NCBI RefSeq assembly: GCF_000305785.2
Contig: NC_018868.3
Coordinates: 1,102,001 to 1,166,000 of the forward strand
Reading direction: 5' to 3'
Length of the DNA stretch: 64,000 bases
DNA from: Simiduia agarivorans SA1 = DSM 21679
GTDB taxonomy: Bacteria; Pseudomonadota; Gammaproteobacteria; Pseudomonadales; Cellvibrionaceae
Of the stretch, positions 54,405-64,000 are shown one piece after another. Below the pieces are notes generated by a model, which was not told where the DNA came from, ran no database searches, and was given only the letters and a program-made list of their open reading frames with translations. The first letter of the stretch is position 1, and each line of letters begins with the position of its first letter. Both the position numbers and the translations under genes were made by a program.

Positions 54405-55546
54405 GCCACCACATCATGATCAGCGCCGGAGAAGCCTCCGGCGATTTACATGCCGCGAATCTGGTGCGTGCTTATCAGACATTCGCACCCGAGACCCGCT
54501 TTACCGGCATGGGCTCGGACCAGTTACGCGAGATTGGCGTTGAGTTATTAGTGGATTGTGCCGATATTGCAGTGGTGGGCATCTGGGAAGTGATCAAAAA
54601 CTACCGCACCATCAAGCGCGCACTCAATACCCTGATTGCCGCACTCGAATCAGACCGGCCCGATTTATTGATTCTGGTGGATTACCAGGAATTTAATTTC
54701 CGGCTCGCGGCTGAAGCAAAAAAACGCGGCATCAAAGTACTTTTTTATATTTCACCGCAGGTGTGGGCCTGGCGTCCGCATCGCGTACACGGCATGGGCG
54801 AGAAAATTGACCACATGGCGGTGCTGTTTCCATTTGAGGAAAAGTTCTACCACGACGCCGGCGTACCCTGTACGTTTGTCGGCCATCCTCTCGTGGATGA
54901 GGTGAAACCCACCCGTTCGGCAGAAGAATCCTTGCAACGTTACGGCCTGACCAACGATAAACCCGTAGTCGGCTTGTTCCCCGGTTCGCGTAAAAGCGAA
55001 GTGGCCCGGGTGCTGCCCATTCTGCTGGAAAGCGCGCGCGAACTCCGGAAATCCAAACCGGATGTGCAGTTTGTCCTGCCCAAGGCCAGCACCGTGGGTG
55101 ACGACAATATCGCGCCCCTGCTCGCCCGCTTCCCGGAACTCAATGTCAAAGACGTGCGCGACAAATCCTACAATGTGATGCAGGTCTGCGATGCCATCAT
55201 GACCGCCTCGGGTACCGCTACGTTGGAAATCGCGCTCATGGGCGTGCCCAATGCCATCGTCTACAAAATCGCGCCCCTGTCCTACTGGATTCTGAAGCGC
55301 ATGGTCACCATCGACAACATCGGTCTGGAAAATATTGTTGCGGAGAAACGTGTCGCGCAGGAATTCATTCAGTCCGACGCCAGGCCACGCGCCATCGCCA
55401 GAGAAATGCTGCGTTTGCTGGATGACACCGCGTACAGAGACCAGATGATTGGCGAATTGAATCAGATTCGTGGCAAGCTCGGTAAAGAAGGCGGTTCCGC
55501 CAATGTGGCCAGACTGGCATTGGATATGATTGAAGGGCGCGTGTAA
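54401..55546 (+). CDS. lpxB: Lipid-A-disaccharide synthase LpxB
   Basis: A 381-residue GT19 enzyme joining UDP-diacylglucosamine and lipid X to the lipid A disaccharide. The N-terminal ISAGEASGDLHAANLVRA is invariant in the family. YFISPQVWAW-type sequence appears as YISPQVWAWRPHRV, and the later GLFPGSRKSEVARVLPI and TASGTATLEIALMGVP bind UDP. The ATGA overlap with gnnB shows co-translation. The lpxD-fabZ-lpxA genes usually found upstream are not in the window. Confidence 0.97.
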   Translation: MSHHIMISAGEASGDLHAANLVRAYQTFAPETRFTGMGSDQLREIGVELLVDCADIAVVGIWEVIKNYRTIKRALNTLIAALESDRPDLLILVDYQEFNFRLAAEAKKRGIKVLFYISPQVWAWRPHRVHGMGEKIDHMAVLFPFEEKFYHDAGVPCTFVGHPLVDEVKPTRSAEESLQRYGLTNDKPVVGLFPGSRKSEVARVLPILLESARELRKSKPDVQFVLPKASTVGDDNIAPLLARFPELNVKDVRDKSYNVMQVCDAIMTASGTATLEIALMGVPNAIVYKIAPLSYWILKRMVTIDNIGLENIVAEKRVAQEFIQSDARPRAIAREMLRLLDDTAYRDQMIGELNQIRGKLGKEGGSANVARLALDMIEGRV

Positions 55547-55573
55547 ACACGCCACCTCCATCCATGGGCGGCG

Positions 55574-56473
55574 CTAGAAACTAACGCCTTGCGTTTGCCG
55601 CAACTGCGCCACGGCGTCGAGCACGAGAGCCAGAAATGCAGAATTTTTCTTGGAATGGTATTCGCGGTTGCTATAGACCAGATAAAAATCGGAGGCCGGT
55701 GCACGCTCGGCCGCCAGTACTTCGGCGAGCGATCCCCGCGACACCGCAGGTATGGCGTCATATTCGCTGATGTAGGTATACCCCAGCCCCGCTTCTGCAG
55801 CCTGAACACACTGGCTTGGGTCTTCGAGCATCAGCGCCGGTTTCTCCGGCACCCAATCCTGATTTCTGAATCGCCAGGGCAAAGGCCGCCCGTCAACCCC
55901 AATCGCGACTACCGGTTGCCCGGTTAAATCCCCCGGCTCGTTAATAGCCCTCCCCCGCGCGATCAGTTCAGGGGCTGCATAAACACCGTAGTGGATGCCA
56001 AACAGCCGGCGAGCAATCAACGAGGAATCCGGCAAAGGCCCCTGCCGGAAGGCAAAGTCCAGTTGGTGAGCCTGAAAATCCAGATACTCGTTGCCGTGCA
56101 ACAACTCAACCGCAACCTGGGGATAATGGCGTCGGTAATCAATCAGCCATGCGGTCAGCGGCCCGCGGGCAAAACTGACCGGGGCCGTCACCCGCAGCCG
56201 CCCAGTTGGGGCCTGGGTATGGCTATCGCGCCATGCCTCTATCTCATCGCGCACGTTGCAAAGTGATTGTGCAATGGGTAGCAGGCTCTCGCCTTCCGGC
56301 GTCAAGGATAACGCCCGGGTCGTACGTTGAAGCAGTCGATAACCCAGGGCGCGTTCAAGTTGTGCTATCCGCCGACTGACATTGCTTGCCGGTTGTTTCA
56401 GGTGTTTGGCCGCCGCATTGAACGAACCGGTACGAACCACCGCCACAAACCAGGTCACGGCTTCCAGGTCCAT
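55574..56473 (-). CDS. LysR-family transcription regulator
   Basis: A 299-residue regulator with an N-terminal winged helix-turn-helix (about residues 2-60, VRTGSFNAAAKHLKQPASNVSRRIAQL, split by one turn) and a C-terminal effector-binding domain (about 90-290). The group is close to the many AphB/CrgA-like LTTRs. It is divergent from the NAD(P)-binding gene at 56574. LysR proteins usually regulate the adjacent divergent gene. A small inverted repeat near 56486 could be its operator. The effector is not known. Confidence 0.93.
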   Translation of the reverse strand: MDLEAVTWFVAVVRTGSFNAAAKHLKQPASNVSRRIAQLERALGYRLLQRTTRALSLTPEGESLLPIAQSLCNVRDEIEAWRDSHTQAPTGRLRVTAPVSFARGPLTAWLIDYRRHYPQVAVELLHGNEYLDFQAHQLDFAFRQGPLPDSSLIARRLFGIHYGVYAAPELIARGRAINEPGDLTGQPVVAIGVDGRPLPWRFRNQDWVPEKPALMLEDPSQCVQAAEAGLGYTYISEYDAIPAVSRGSLAEVLAAERAPASDFYLVYSNREYHSKKNSAFLALVLDAVAQLRQTQGVSF

Positions 56474-56485
56474 GATTATCCCATA

Positions 56486-56500
56486 TATGATTTATTCATA
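56486..56500. promoter_or_regulatory. Candidate LysR operator
   Basis: TATGATTTATTCATA is a five-bp palindrome around a five-base centre. It lies in the 100-base AT-rich gap between the LysR gene and the divergent NAD(P)-binding gene. Confidence 0.3.
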
Positions 56501-56573
56501 ATCACTTTAACCCACTTATTAGATAAATATAACTCCGGCAATCTACCTGACCATCGAACCAGGAGGATGCACG

Positions 56574-57425
56574 ATGAAAAACATTTCAATCATTGGCGGT
56601 ACCGGGATGCTCGGCGCACCGGTCGCAAGAGAATTCGCCCGTCGGGGTTTTGCTGTAAAAATCATTACCCGTAATGCAATTGCGGCTTGCAAGGCCCTGG
56701 GCGCCGACTTCGAATACCTTGAAGGCGACCTGTTCCAGGCAAGCTTCCTCTCTGAGGCACTCGCCGATTGCGATGGGCTGCATATCAACATGAGTGGGCA
56801 ATGCAAAGCCACCTACTATAAAAATCATGTGGTTGCCACCCAGCGCATTCTGCAAGCCATTTCGCATCGTCCACCGGAATGCATCAGCATGATATCGTCG
56901 GCATCGGTGTACCCCGAGCAAACCGACCGCTGGGATACGCTGTACAAGCTGGAAGCAGAACGGTTGCTGATCCATTCCGGTATTCCCTACCTGGTGTTCA
57001 TGCCCAGCTGGTTTATGGAGTCACTACCGCTGTTTATCCAGGACGGGAAACTGATCCAGATCGGACCTTCCGTCCAACCGATTCATTGGCTGGCGGCACA
57101 GGACTATGCGCGGCTGGTGGTGGACTGTTTCCAGAATCCCCGGTGCAGAAACCAGCGGCTGCCCATTTATGGGCCCGAGGGCATCACTATGCATCAGGCA
57201 CTTGCAGCGTTTTCAGCGTCCCGGGAGATTCCCCTGCAAAAAATGCCCGTGTGGCTTGCCAAAGTATTCGGCAAGCTGACCGGTGATGACCGGCTTATTG
57301 ATGTGGCTGATTTGTTGGTGCACTACGAAAAATGGGGTGAAAAGGACATTCCCAATGCCCTGCGCACTCACACCACGCTGTCGCAGTGGATCAGCCACTC
57401 CATCGCTACCGCCGAACCAGAATAA
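56574..57425 (+). CDS. NAD(P)-binding NmrA/SDR-type protein
   Basis: A 283-residue atypical short-chain dehydrogenase. The N-terminal dinucleotide motif is IIGGTGMLGAPVAREFARRG. The active site Tyr-Lys of classical SDRs is partly kept as YKLEAERLL. The chain resembles NmrA-like and complex I NDUFA9-type proteins, which act as redox sensors or chaperones. GGAGG lies before the ATG. Expression is probably set by the divergent LysR gene. No substrate is evident. Confidence 0.8.
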   Translation: MKNISIIGGTGMLGAPVAREFARRGFAVKIITRNAIAACKALGADFEYLEGDLFQASFLSEALADCDGLHINMSGQCKATYYKNHVVATQRILQAISHRPPECISMISSASVYPEQTDRWDTLYKLEAERLLIHSGIPYLVFMPSWFMESLPLFIQDGKLIQIGPSVQPIHWLAAQDYARLVVDCFQNPRCRNQRLPIYGPEGITMHQALAAFSASREIPLQKMPVWLAKVFGKLTGDDRLIDVADLLVHYEKWGEKDIPNALRTHTTLSQWISHSIATAEPE

Positions 57426-57642
57426 CAGGCGATGCCAGGATAAATTAATCGGGCTTCCAGCAAACCCCGGGGCGATGAAGGCCGAAAGCAGCCGTTTAAA
57501 CCCATCGCCAGGGGCCTGGACTTGTTCAACCACGCACACAGGGCTGTCGCCGCCCTGCTGCAGCCCAGCCAACCATCCAATTTATCGAAGATAACAACCT
57601 GATTATTCGATTTTTTAAATACCCCTTACCCGTCTATGCTGA

Positions 57643-59883
<2,241 letters not shown>

Positions 59884-59897
59884 ATCCCTTCAAGCAC

Positions 59898-59925
59898 AGG
59901 CCCGGATTCTTGCCGGGCCTTTTTT
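59898..59925 (+). terminator. Intrinsic terminator of katG
   Basis: The eight-bp stem AGGCCCGG / CCGGGCCT has a seven-base loop and is followed by five T, 15 bases after the katG stop. Confidence 0.92.
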
Positions 59926-60002
59926 GTATACGGAATTCACCTCGTACTACCACACACCAAAACGTGCTACTTTTGCATAAACTCGAATATTGGTCTCCGG
60001 AC

Positions 60003-60503
60003 ATGCTCAACGCCCTGCCCATCTGTTGCATTCTGTTGCTGGCAAACATTGCCTACGCAGAACCCATAGACAAAGCCGGTTGGTTAAGCGGCTGCTGGCA
60101 ATCGCAAAGTCAACCATCCACCCGGACGATAGAAATCTGGACCCAACCGCAAGGTGGCATCATGTTCGGTCTGGGTTATACCCTGCGCGATGACGCCGTT
60201 GTGAATCATGAAACGCTACGCATCGAATCTGTTCCTGATGCCACGGGCAATGCAGTATTGCAATACGTTGCCCTGCCCTCTGGCCAGACACTCACCCGGT
60301 TTCAGGCGACGCAAATTTCAGATAACCGACTGGTGTTCAGCAATCCTTCGCATGATTTCCCACAACACATCAGCTACCAGCTCACCGACAACCAGCAGTT
60401 GATCGCCCGTGCCGCCACCGGCGAACAAGGTTTTGAATTACGTTTCACAAAAATCTCCTGTGACACATTGATCAAAAGCAACCAGGCTTTGGAGGCAAAA
60501 TGA
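60003..60503 (+). CDS. Exported DUF6265-like protein
   Basis: A 166-residue protein with a signal peptide (to about residue 17, LANIAYA-EP). The mature part begins WLSGCWQSQSQ, then EIWTQPQGGIMFGLGYT and ending ELRFTKIS. It fits the DUF6265 family of lipocalin-like beta-barrel proteins, whose ligand is unknown. Translation from 60003 is preferred; an earlier TTG lies inside the katG terminator. The ATGA overlap with the amidohydrolase gene implies a common mRNA. Confidence 0.75.
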   Translation: MLNALPICCILLLANIAYAEPIDKAGWLSGCWQSQSQPSTRTIEIWTQPQGGIMFGLGYTLRDDAVVNHETLRIESVPDATGNAVLQYVALPSGQTLTRFQATQISDNRLVFSNPSHDFPQHISYQLTDNQQLIARAATGEQGFELRFTKISCDTLIKSNQALEAK

Positions 60504-61768
60504 AAAGATTCCAACCACACTTATTGGCGTTGCTAATGAGCTGTATCGCAATACCCGCTGTTGCAGACAGCCACTATGTTCTGGCTGGCCAGATGATAGA
60601 CACCCTCAAAGGCAAAGTGATACAGGCGCCACTGGTGGAAATTGACGGCGATAAAATCATTAAGGTTACCGCCAACGGCACCGCGCCAGCCGACGCAAAG
60701 GTGATTGATCTGGGTGCTGCCACCTTGCTGCCCGGTCTGGCCGATCTGCACACACACCTCACTTACAATGTCACCGATTTCGGTTATCCCGGCCTCGCCA
60801 TTTCCGATACCGACCAGGCCATCAGCGGTGTGGCAAATGCCCGCATAACCCTGATGGCGGGATTCACCAGCGCGCGCAATCTGGGTGCTTCGGGTTATGC
60901 CGATGTGTCGCTGCGCAATGCGATTGACGCAGGCAAAGTGCCGGGCCCCAGGCTGCAGGTTTCGGGCCCCTCCATTGGCGCCACCGGCGGCCATTGCGAC
61001 AACAATTTATTGCCGGCGAAATACGACGCCGTGGCCGATGGCGTGGCAGACGGCCCCTGGGAAGCCCGGAAAATGGTGCGCCGCCACGCCAAATACGGTG
61101 CCGACGTGATTAAAATCTGCGCCACTGGTGGCGTGCTCAGTAAAGGTACCAGCCCCGGTGCCCGCCAGCTGACGCGCGAGGAAATTGAAGCCATTGTGGA
61201 CGAAGCCCACAATCGCGGCATGAAAGTCGCCGCCCACGCGCACGGCACTGAAGGCATCCGTTACGCCATAGATGCCGGCGTCGACTCCATTGAGCACGCC
61301 AGCTTAATCGACGCTGACGGATTAAAAGCAGCAAAAAAGCGCGGCACCTTTTTATCAGTCAACGCCTACACGCCCATTTTCATGCTGGAGAAAGGTGCAT
61401 CGGTGGGCATGTTGCCCGAGTCTCTGGAAAAAGCCCGCCAGCTGAAAATCCAGCGCTTTGAAACCTACCGGCGCGCCATCAAAACCGGCGCCAATATTGT
61501 GTTCGGCAGTGACTCTGCCACCTACCCGCACGGCGACAATGCGCGTACTTTTGCCGTCTATGTGGAACTGGGTATGACGCCCATGCAGGCCATTCAGTCG
61601 GCAACCACCGTGGCCGCCAGATCGCTGGGTTGGGAAGGAAAAACCGGCGCCATAGCACCGGGTTATTATGCCGACATGATCGCCGTGGCTGGCAACCCGC
61701 TCGAGGATATTACCGAGCTCGAACGGGTCAGTTTTGTGATGAAAGGCGGCGAAGTTTTCAAGCGCTGA
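60500..61768 (+). CDS. Exported amidohydrolase (Xaa-Pro/Xaa-Arg dipeptidase-like)
   Basis: A 422-residue binuclear metallohydrolase. The signal peptide ends near residue 22 (AIPAVADS). Metal ligands are His-x-His in LADLHTHLTYN, the carboxylated lysine in DVIKICATGGVLS, His in KVAAHAHGTEG, His in SIEHASLID and Asp in IVFGSDSATYPHG. The length and motifs match periplasmic dipeptidases related to Xaa-Arg and Xaa-Pro enzymes of Caulobacter, rather than imidazolonepropionase. It overlaps the DUF6265 gene and ends 11 bases inside the convergent PLP gene. Confidence 0.9.
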   Translation: MKRFQPHLLALLMSCIAIPAVADSHYVLAGQMIDTLKGKVIQAPLVEIDGDKIIKVTANGTAPADAKVIDLGAATLLPGLADLHTHLTYNVTDFGYPGLAISDTDQAISGVANARITLMAGFTSARNLGASGYADVSLRNAIDAGKVPGPRLQVSGPSIGATGGHCDNNLLPAKYDAVADGVADGPWEARKMVRRHAKYGADVIKICATGGVLSKGTSPGARQLTREEIEAIVDEAHNRGMKVAAHAHGTEGIRYAIDAGVDSIEHASLIDADGLKAAKKRGTFLSVNAYTPIFMLEKGASVGMLPESLEKARQLKIQRFETYRRAIKTGANIVFGSDSATYPHGDNARTFAVYVELGMTPMQAIQSATTVAARSLGWEGKTGAIAPGYYADMIAVAGNPLEDITELERVSFVMKGGEVFKR

Positions 61769-63206
61769 CAAGCGGGCGCCAGATCGCAGGCACGACCGCT
61801 TCGGCTCCGGTGAGGTCGGCCTCTGTCAGGGTCGCCACACCGGCCACCGCATCGGCAATTACGTCCACATCGGCAATGGTCATGGACGGATGAAAACTGA
61901 TGCGCACCCAGCCCGGTTTATCTGCACCGTCATCCTGATCCAATAGGTCGGTAATGGATTTGGACGTGCAGCGATCGATACCCAGCAAAATATGCCCATA
62001 GGTACCGGCGCAGGCACAACCACCACGCGCCTGCACACCGTAGCGCTCGCTCAATAATTTTACTGCCGTGCGGTAATGCAGACCTTCAAATACGATGGAA
62101 AAAATGCTCAGGCGGTCGCGGTGTTGGGGCGCGAGAATGCGAACGCCGTAGATGTTTTCAATGCGTTTGAAAAAGTGCGCATTCAACTGCTGCTCGCGCG
62201 CATGAATGCGCTCGACCGCCATCTCTTCTTTTAATTGAATCGCCAGCGCGGTTTTAAGGGTTTGCAGAATACCTGGTGTGCCGCCGTTTTCCCGCTGCTC
62301 AATGTCCTGAATAAACCGGTGCTCGCCCCAGGGGTTGGTCCACACCACGGTACCGCCACCCGGTTGTTCCGGTACGCGATTGGCGTAAAGTCTGGAGGAA
62401 AATACCAACACCCCCTGACTGCCCGGGCCGCCTAAAAATTTATGCGGGGAAAAGAAGATGGCATCCAGTGATTCTTCCGCATTCGGGTGCATGTTGATGG
62501 CGTCATAGGGTGCGCTGGCTGCGAAATCCACAAAGCACATTCCGTTGACCCCATGCAGCATAGCGGCGATACGGTGGTAAGGCGTGCGCACACCGGTCAC
62601 ATTACTGGCGGCGGTAATGGAGGCGGCCAGTTGACGCTCCGGGTCAGCTGCCCGCTCCTCGCGCAGGTCATTGGCCAGCCAATCGAGATCAATGCAGTCA
62701 TCGTCGGCGGCCGGAATCAGGCGTACTTCCGCCAGGCTCTCGAGCCACATGGTGTGATTGCTGTGGTGCTCGCGGTGGGTGATATACACCAATGGCCGGC
62801 GACGCCCCTGCTCGCGCCAGTTGGCCAGCACCAGCGGCTTATGCTGTTCGTGCGCCCACCAGCCCATCATGCGGATAAATTTACCCAGCGCGCCGGTCAT
62901 ACCGGAACCGGTTGAAATCAGCACGTCCTCCTTGGTGGCTCCCACGTGGCGCTTGATCACCGCCTCCGCCTGATGGTACCAACGGGTCATGGTGCGCCCG
63001 GTCAGGCTGTCTTCCGTGTGGGTATTGGCCATATAGGGACCGATTTCCTCACTGAGGCGCTGTTCAATGGGCTGGTACAGACGACCACTGGCGGTCCAGT
63101 CCGCGTAATGTACATTCTGGTCAGCCTGCACTATGCCGGCACGGATGGATGCCCAGTAGGCCTCGGCGTCAGGATGTTCAACGGGGGTGGCAGCGAAGGG
63201 AGGCAT
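61758..63206 (-). CDS. Class V PLP enzyme (cysteine desulfurase/selenocysteine lyase fold)
   Basis: A 482-residue fold-type I aminotransferase-like protein. The cofactor lysine is in FFSPHKFLGGPGSQG, and DFAASAPYD is the Asp segment under the pyridine ring. The region STGSGMTGALGKFIR binds phosphate. RGGCACAGTYGH holds the residue pair where a catalytic Cys would be expected in desulfurases. It is longer than IscS and SufS, so the reaction is uncertain. The ATG at 63206 has AGAGGAG upstream. It is divergent from an Lrp-type regulator, which probably controls it. Confidence 0.85.
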   Translation of the reverse strand: MPPFAATPVEHPDAEAYWASIRAGIVQADQNVHYADWTASGRLYQPIEQRLSEEIGPYMANTHTEDSLTGRTMTRWYHQAEAVIKRHVGATKEDVLISTGSGMTGALGKFIRMMGWWAHEQHKPLVLANWREQGRRRPLVYITHREHHSNHTMWLESLAEVRLIPAADDDCIDLDWLANDLREERAADPERQLAASITAASNVTGVRTPYHRIAAMLHGVNGMCFVDFAASAPYDAINMHPNAEESLDAIFFSPHKFLGGPGSQGVLVFSSRLYANRVPEQPGGGTVVWTNPWGEHRFIQDIEQRENGGTPGILQTLKTALAIQLKEEMAVERIHAREQQLNAHFFKRIENIYGVRILAPQHRDRLSIFSIVFEGLHYRTAVKLLSERYGVQARGGCACAGTYGHILLGIDRCTSKSITDLLDQDDGADKPGWVRISFHPSMTIADVDVIADAVAGVATLTEADLTGAEAVVPAIWRPLVSA

Positions 63207-63345
63207 GGTGTGCTCCTCTGGGTCTCTATTGGGCAATGGAATACCAGTGTAGACGCATCTCAACCCAAACTTTTGCTCATATTTTCCCTTATTAGACTAC
63301 AATAAAGGCAATACATACCACAATATTACAAAAGGAAAGCAAATT

Positions 63346-63798
63346 TTGCTCGACGCAATCGATAAACACATACTGGCGTTGCTGCAACGAGACGCCACCC
63401 TGTCAGTGCAATCCATTGCCGACCAGGTCAATCTCACCACCAGCCCCTGTTGGCGGCGCATCCAGACGCTGGAGGCGGAGGGCTATATCCAGCGCCGGGT
63501 GGCGCTGTTGTCGCGGGACAAACTGGATCTGGGTGTGGACGTGTTCGTGTTTATCCGCACCGATCAGCACAACGATGAATGGATGAACCATTTCGCCCGC
63601 ACGCTCGATGCCTTGCCCGAGGTGGTAGAAGCCTACCGGATGAGTGGTGATGTGGATTATCTGTTGCGGGTGGTGGTGGCCGACATCAAAGCCTACGACC
63701 GGTTCTACAAGCGGTTGGTGAGCGAGATCAAACTGGCCGATGTGAGTTCAAGCTTTGCCATGGAAAGCATGAAATACACCACTGCCCTGCCCCTGTGA
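63346..63798 (+). CDS. Lrp/AsnC-family transcription regulator
   Basis: A 150-residue regulator: an N-terminal winged helix (LDAIDKHILALLQRDATLS, LTTSPCWRRIQTLEAEG) and a C-terminal RAM effector domain (about residues 65-145, PEVVEAYRMSGDVDYLL). It begins with TTG at 63346, with AGGA about ten bases upstream; no ATG lies near. Lrp-type proteins respond to amino acids. It is divergent from the class V PLP enzyme, across about 140 AT-rich bases, and likely controls it. Confidence 0.93.
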   Translation: MLDAIDKHILALLQRDATLSVQSIADQVNLTTSPCWRRIQTLEAEGYIQRRVALLSRDKLDLGVDVFVFIRTDQHNDEWMNHFARTLDALPEVVEAYRMSGDVDYLLRVVVADIKAYDRFYKRLVSEIKLADVSSSFAMESMKYTTALPL

Positions 63799-63828
63799 TC
63801 TGGCGCTTGAAAGCTCGGCACCCGTTGG

Positions 63829-64000
63829 CTAATAAACCGGTGCCTCACCTTCAGGACGGGTCTTAAATCGGCGGTGGACCCAGAAGTATTGCTCGGGGGT
63901 TGCGCGCACCTGCGCTTCAATCAGGTCGTTAATGCGTTGGGCATCAGCAACCTCATCCTCTGACGGAAAGTTTTCCAGCGGCGCACTGAAACTCAGGTGA
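63829..64000 (-). CDS. LpxL/HtrB-type lipid A acyltransferase, C-terminal end
   Basis: A partial gene that runs off the right edge. The 56 residues in the window read ENFPSEDEVADAQRINDLIE and then ATPEQYFWVHRRFKTRPEG, the standard end of Kdo2-lipid A lauroyl/myristoyl acyltransferases. The stop TAG is at 63829-63831. Such enzymes add a secondary acyl chain to lipid A at the inner membrane. Which paralogue (LpxL, LpxM or LpxP) cannot be decided without the rest. Confidence 0.85.
   Translation of the reverse strand, partial: HLSFSAPLENFPSEDEVADAQRINDLIEAQVRATPEQYFWVHRRFKTRPEGEAPVY

Noticed and set aside
57475..57594. 39-codon open frame upstream of katG
   Set aside because: It has no ribosome binding site and reads as low-complexity Ser/Pro/Cys without protein character.

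Overview
The window is a chromosomal stretch of a marine-type gammaproteobacterium. The grounds are the rnhB-dnaE and accA core genes, a two-ATP-cone NrdA of pseudomonad type, a glucosylglycerate (compatible solute) gene set, and moderate-to-high GC coding. The order Cellvibrionales or a close relative is my best guess; the genus is not determined. I see no rRNA, tRNA, CRISPR array, integrase or transposase. Apart from one palindromic element and one heptanucleotide tandem repeat, the window is densely packed host genome.

Layout. 0-9 kb: membrane glycosyltransferase, S9 peptidase, a Ser/Thr kinase-lipoprotein operon and the PepD dipeptidase. 9-15 kb: glycine-zipper lipoprotein, an M14 carboxypeptidase of the cytosolic carboxypeptidase type, then a minus-strand operon of porin, FMN-binding protein and PepSY membrane protein behind candidate Fur and FNR sites, and an SLC13 permease. 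15-21 kb: monothiol glutaredoxin, a DUF1704/QEGLA metallopeptidase (MATCAP relative), argD-argF, a glycosyltransferase and a one-domain asparaginase. 21-26 kb: an operon for a complete glucosylglycerate cycle (glycerate kinase, phosphatase, glucosyl-3-phosphoglycerate synthase, glucosylglycerate phosphorylase), then dgkA. 26.4-30.3 kb: a long regulatory region (DnaA box, paired NrdR boxes, leader hairpin), nrdA, a terminator and a three-way-junction palindrome. 30-34.5 kb: SIMPL-domain protein, sterol-desaturase family enzyme, MFS transporter and MscS channel.

34.5-45 kb: an isolated gene in which the type VI secretion sheath proteins TssB and TssC are fused, followed by tag, OsmC and a run of small or poorly known genes (tandem TM2 protein, LprI-type protein, EamA transporter, M28 peptidase, a kinase with its catalytic domain at the C-terminus, parvulin, two glutaredoxin-like proteins). 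45-56 kb: accA, an ODP-type metallo-beta-lactamase-fold protein and OmpW around a candidate FNR site, dnaE, rnhB, and a divergent gnnA-gnnB-lpxB operon that predicts a lipid A built on 2,3-diaminoglucose units. 56-64 kb: LysR regulator with a divergent NAD(P)-binding protein, katG, DUF6265 protein with an amidohydrolase, a class V PLP enzyme with a divergent Lrp-type regulator, and the 3' end of an LpxL/HtrB-type acyltransferase at the right edge.

The items most worth following up are the orphan TssB-TssC fusion, the Fur/FNR-associated porin-flavoprotein-PepSY operon, the closed glucosylglycerate cycle, the gnnAB-lpxB arrangement, and the structured repeat between nrdA and the SIMPL gene.
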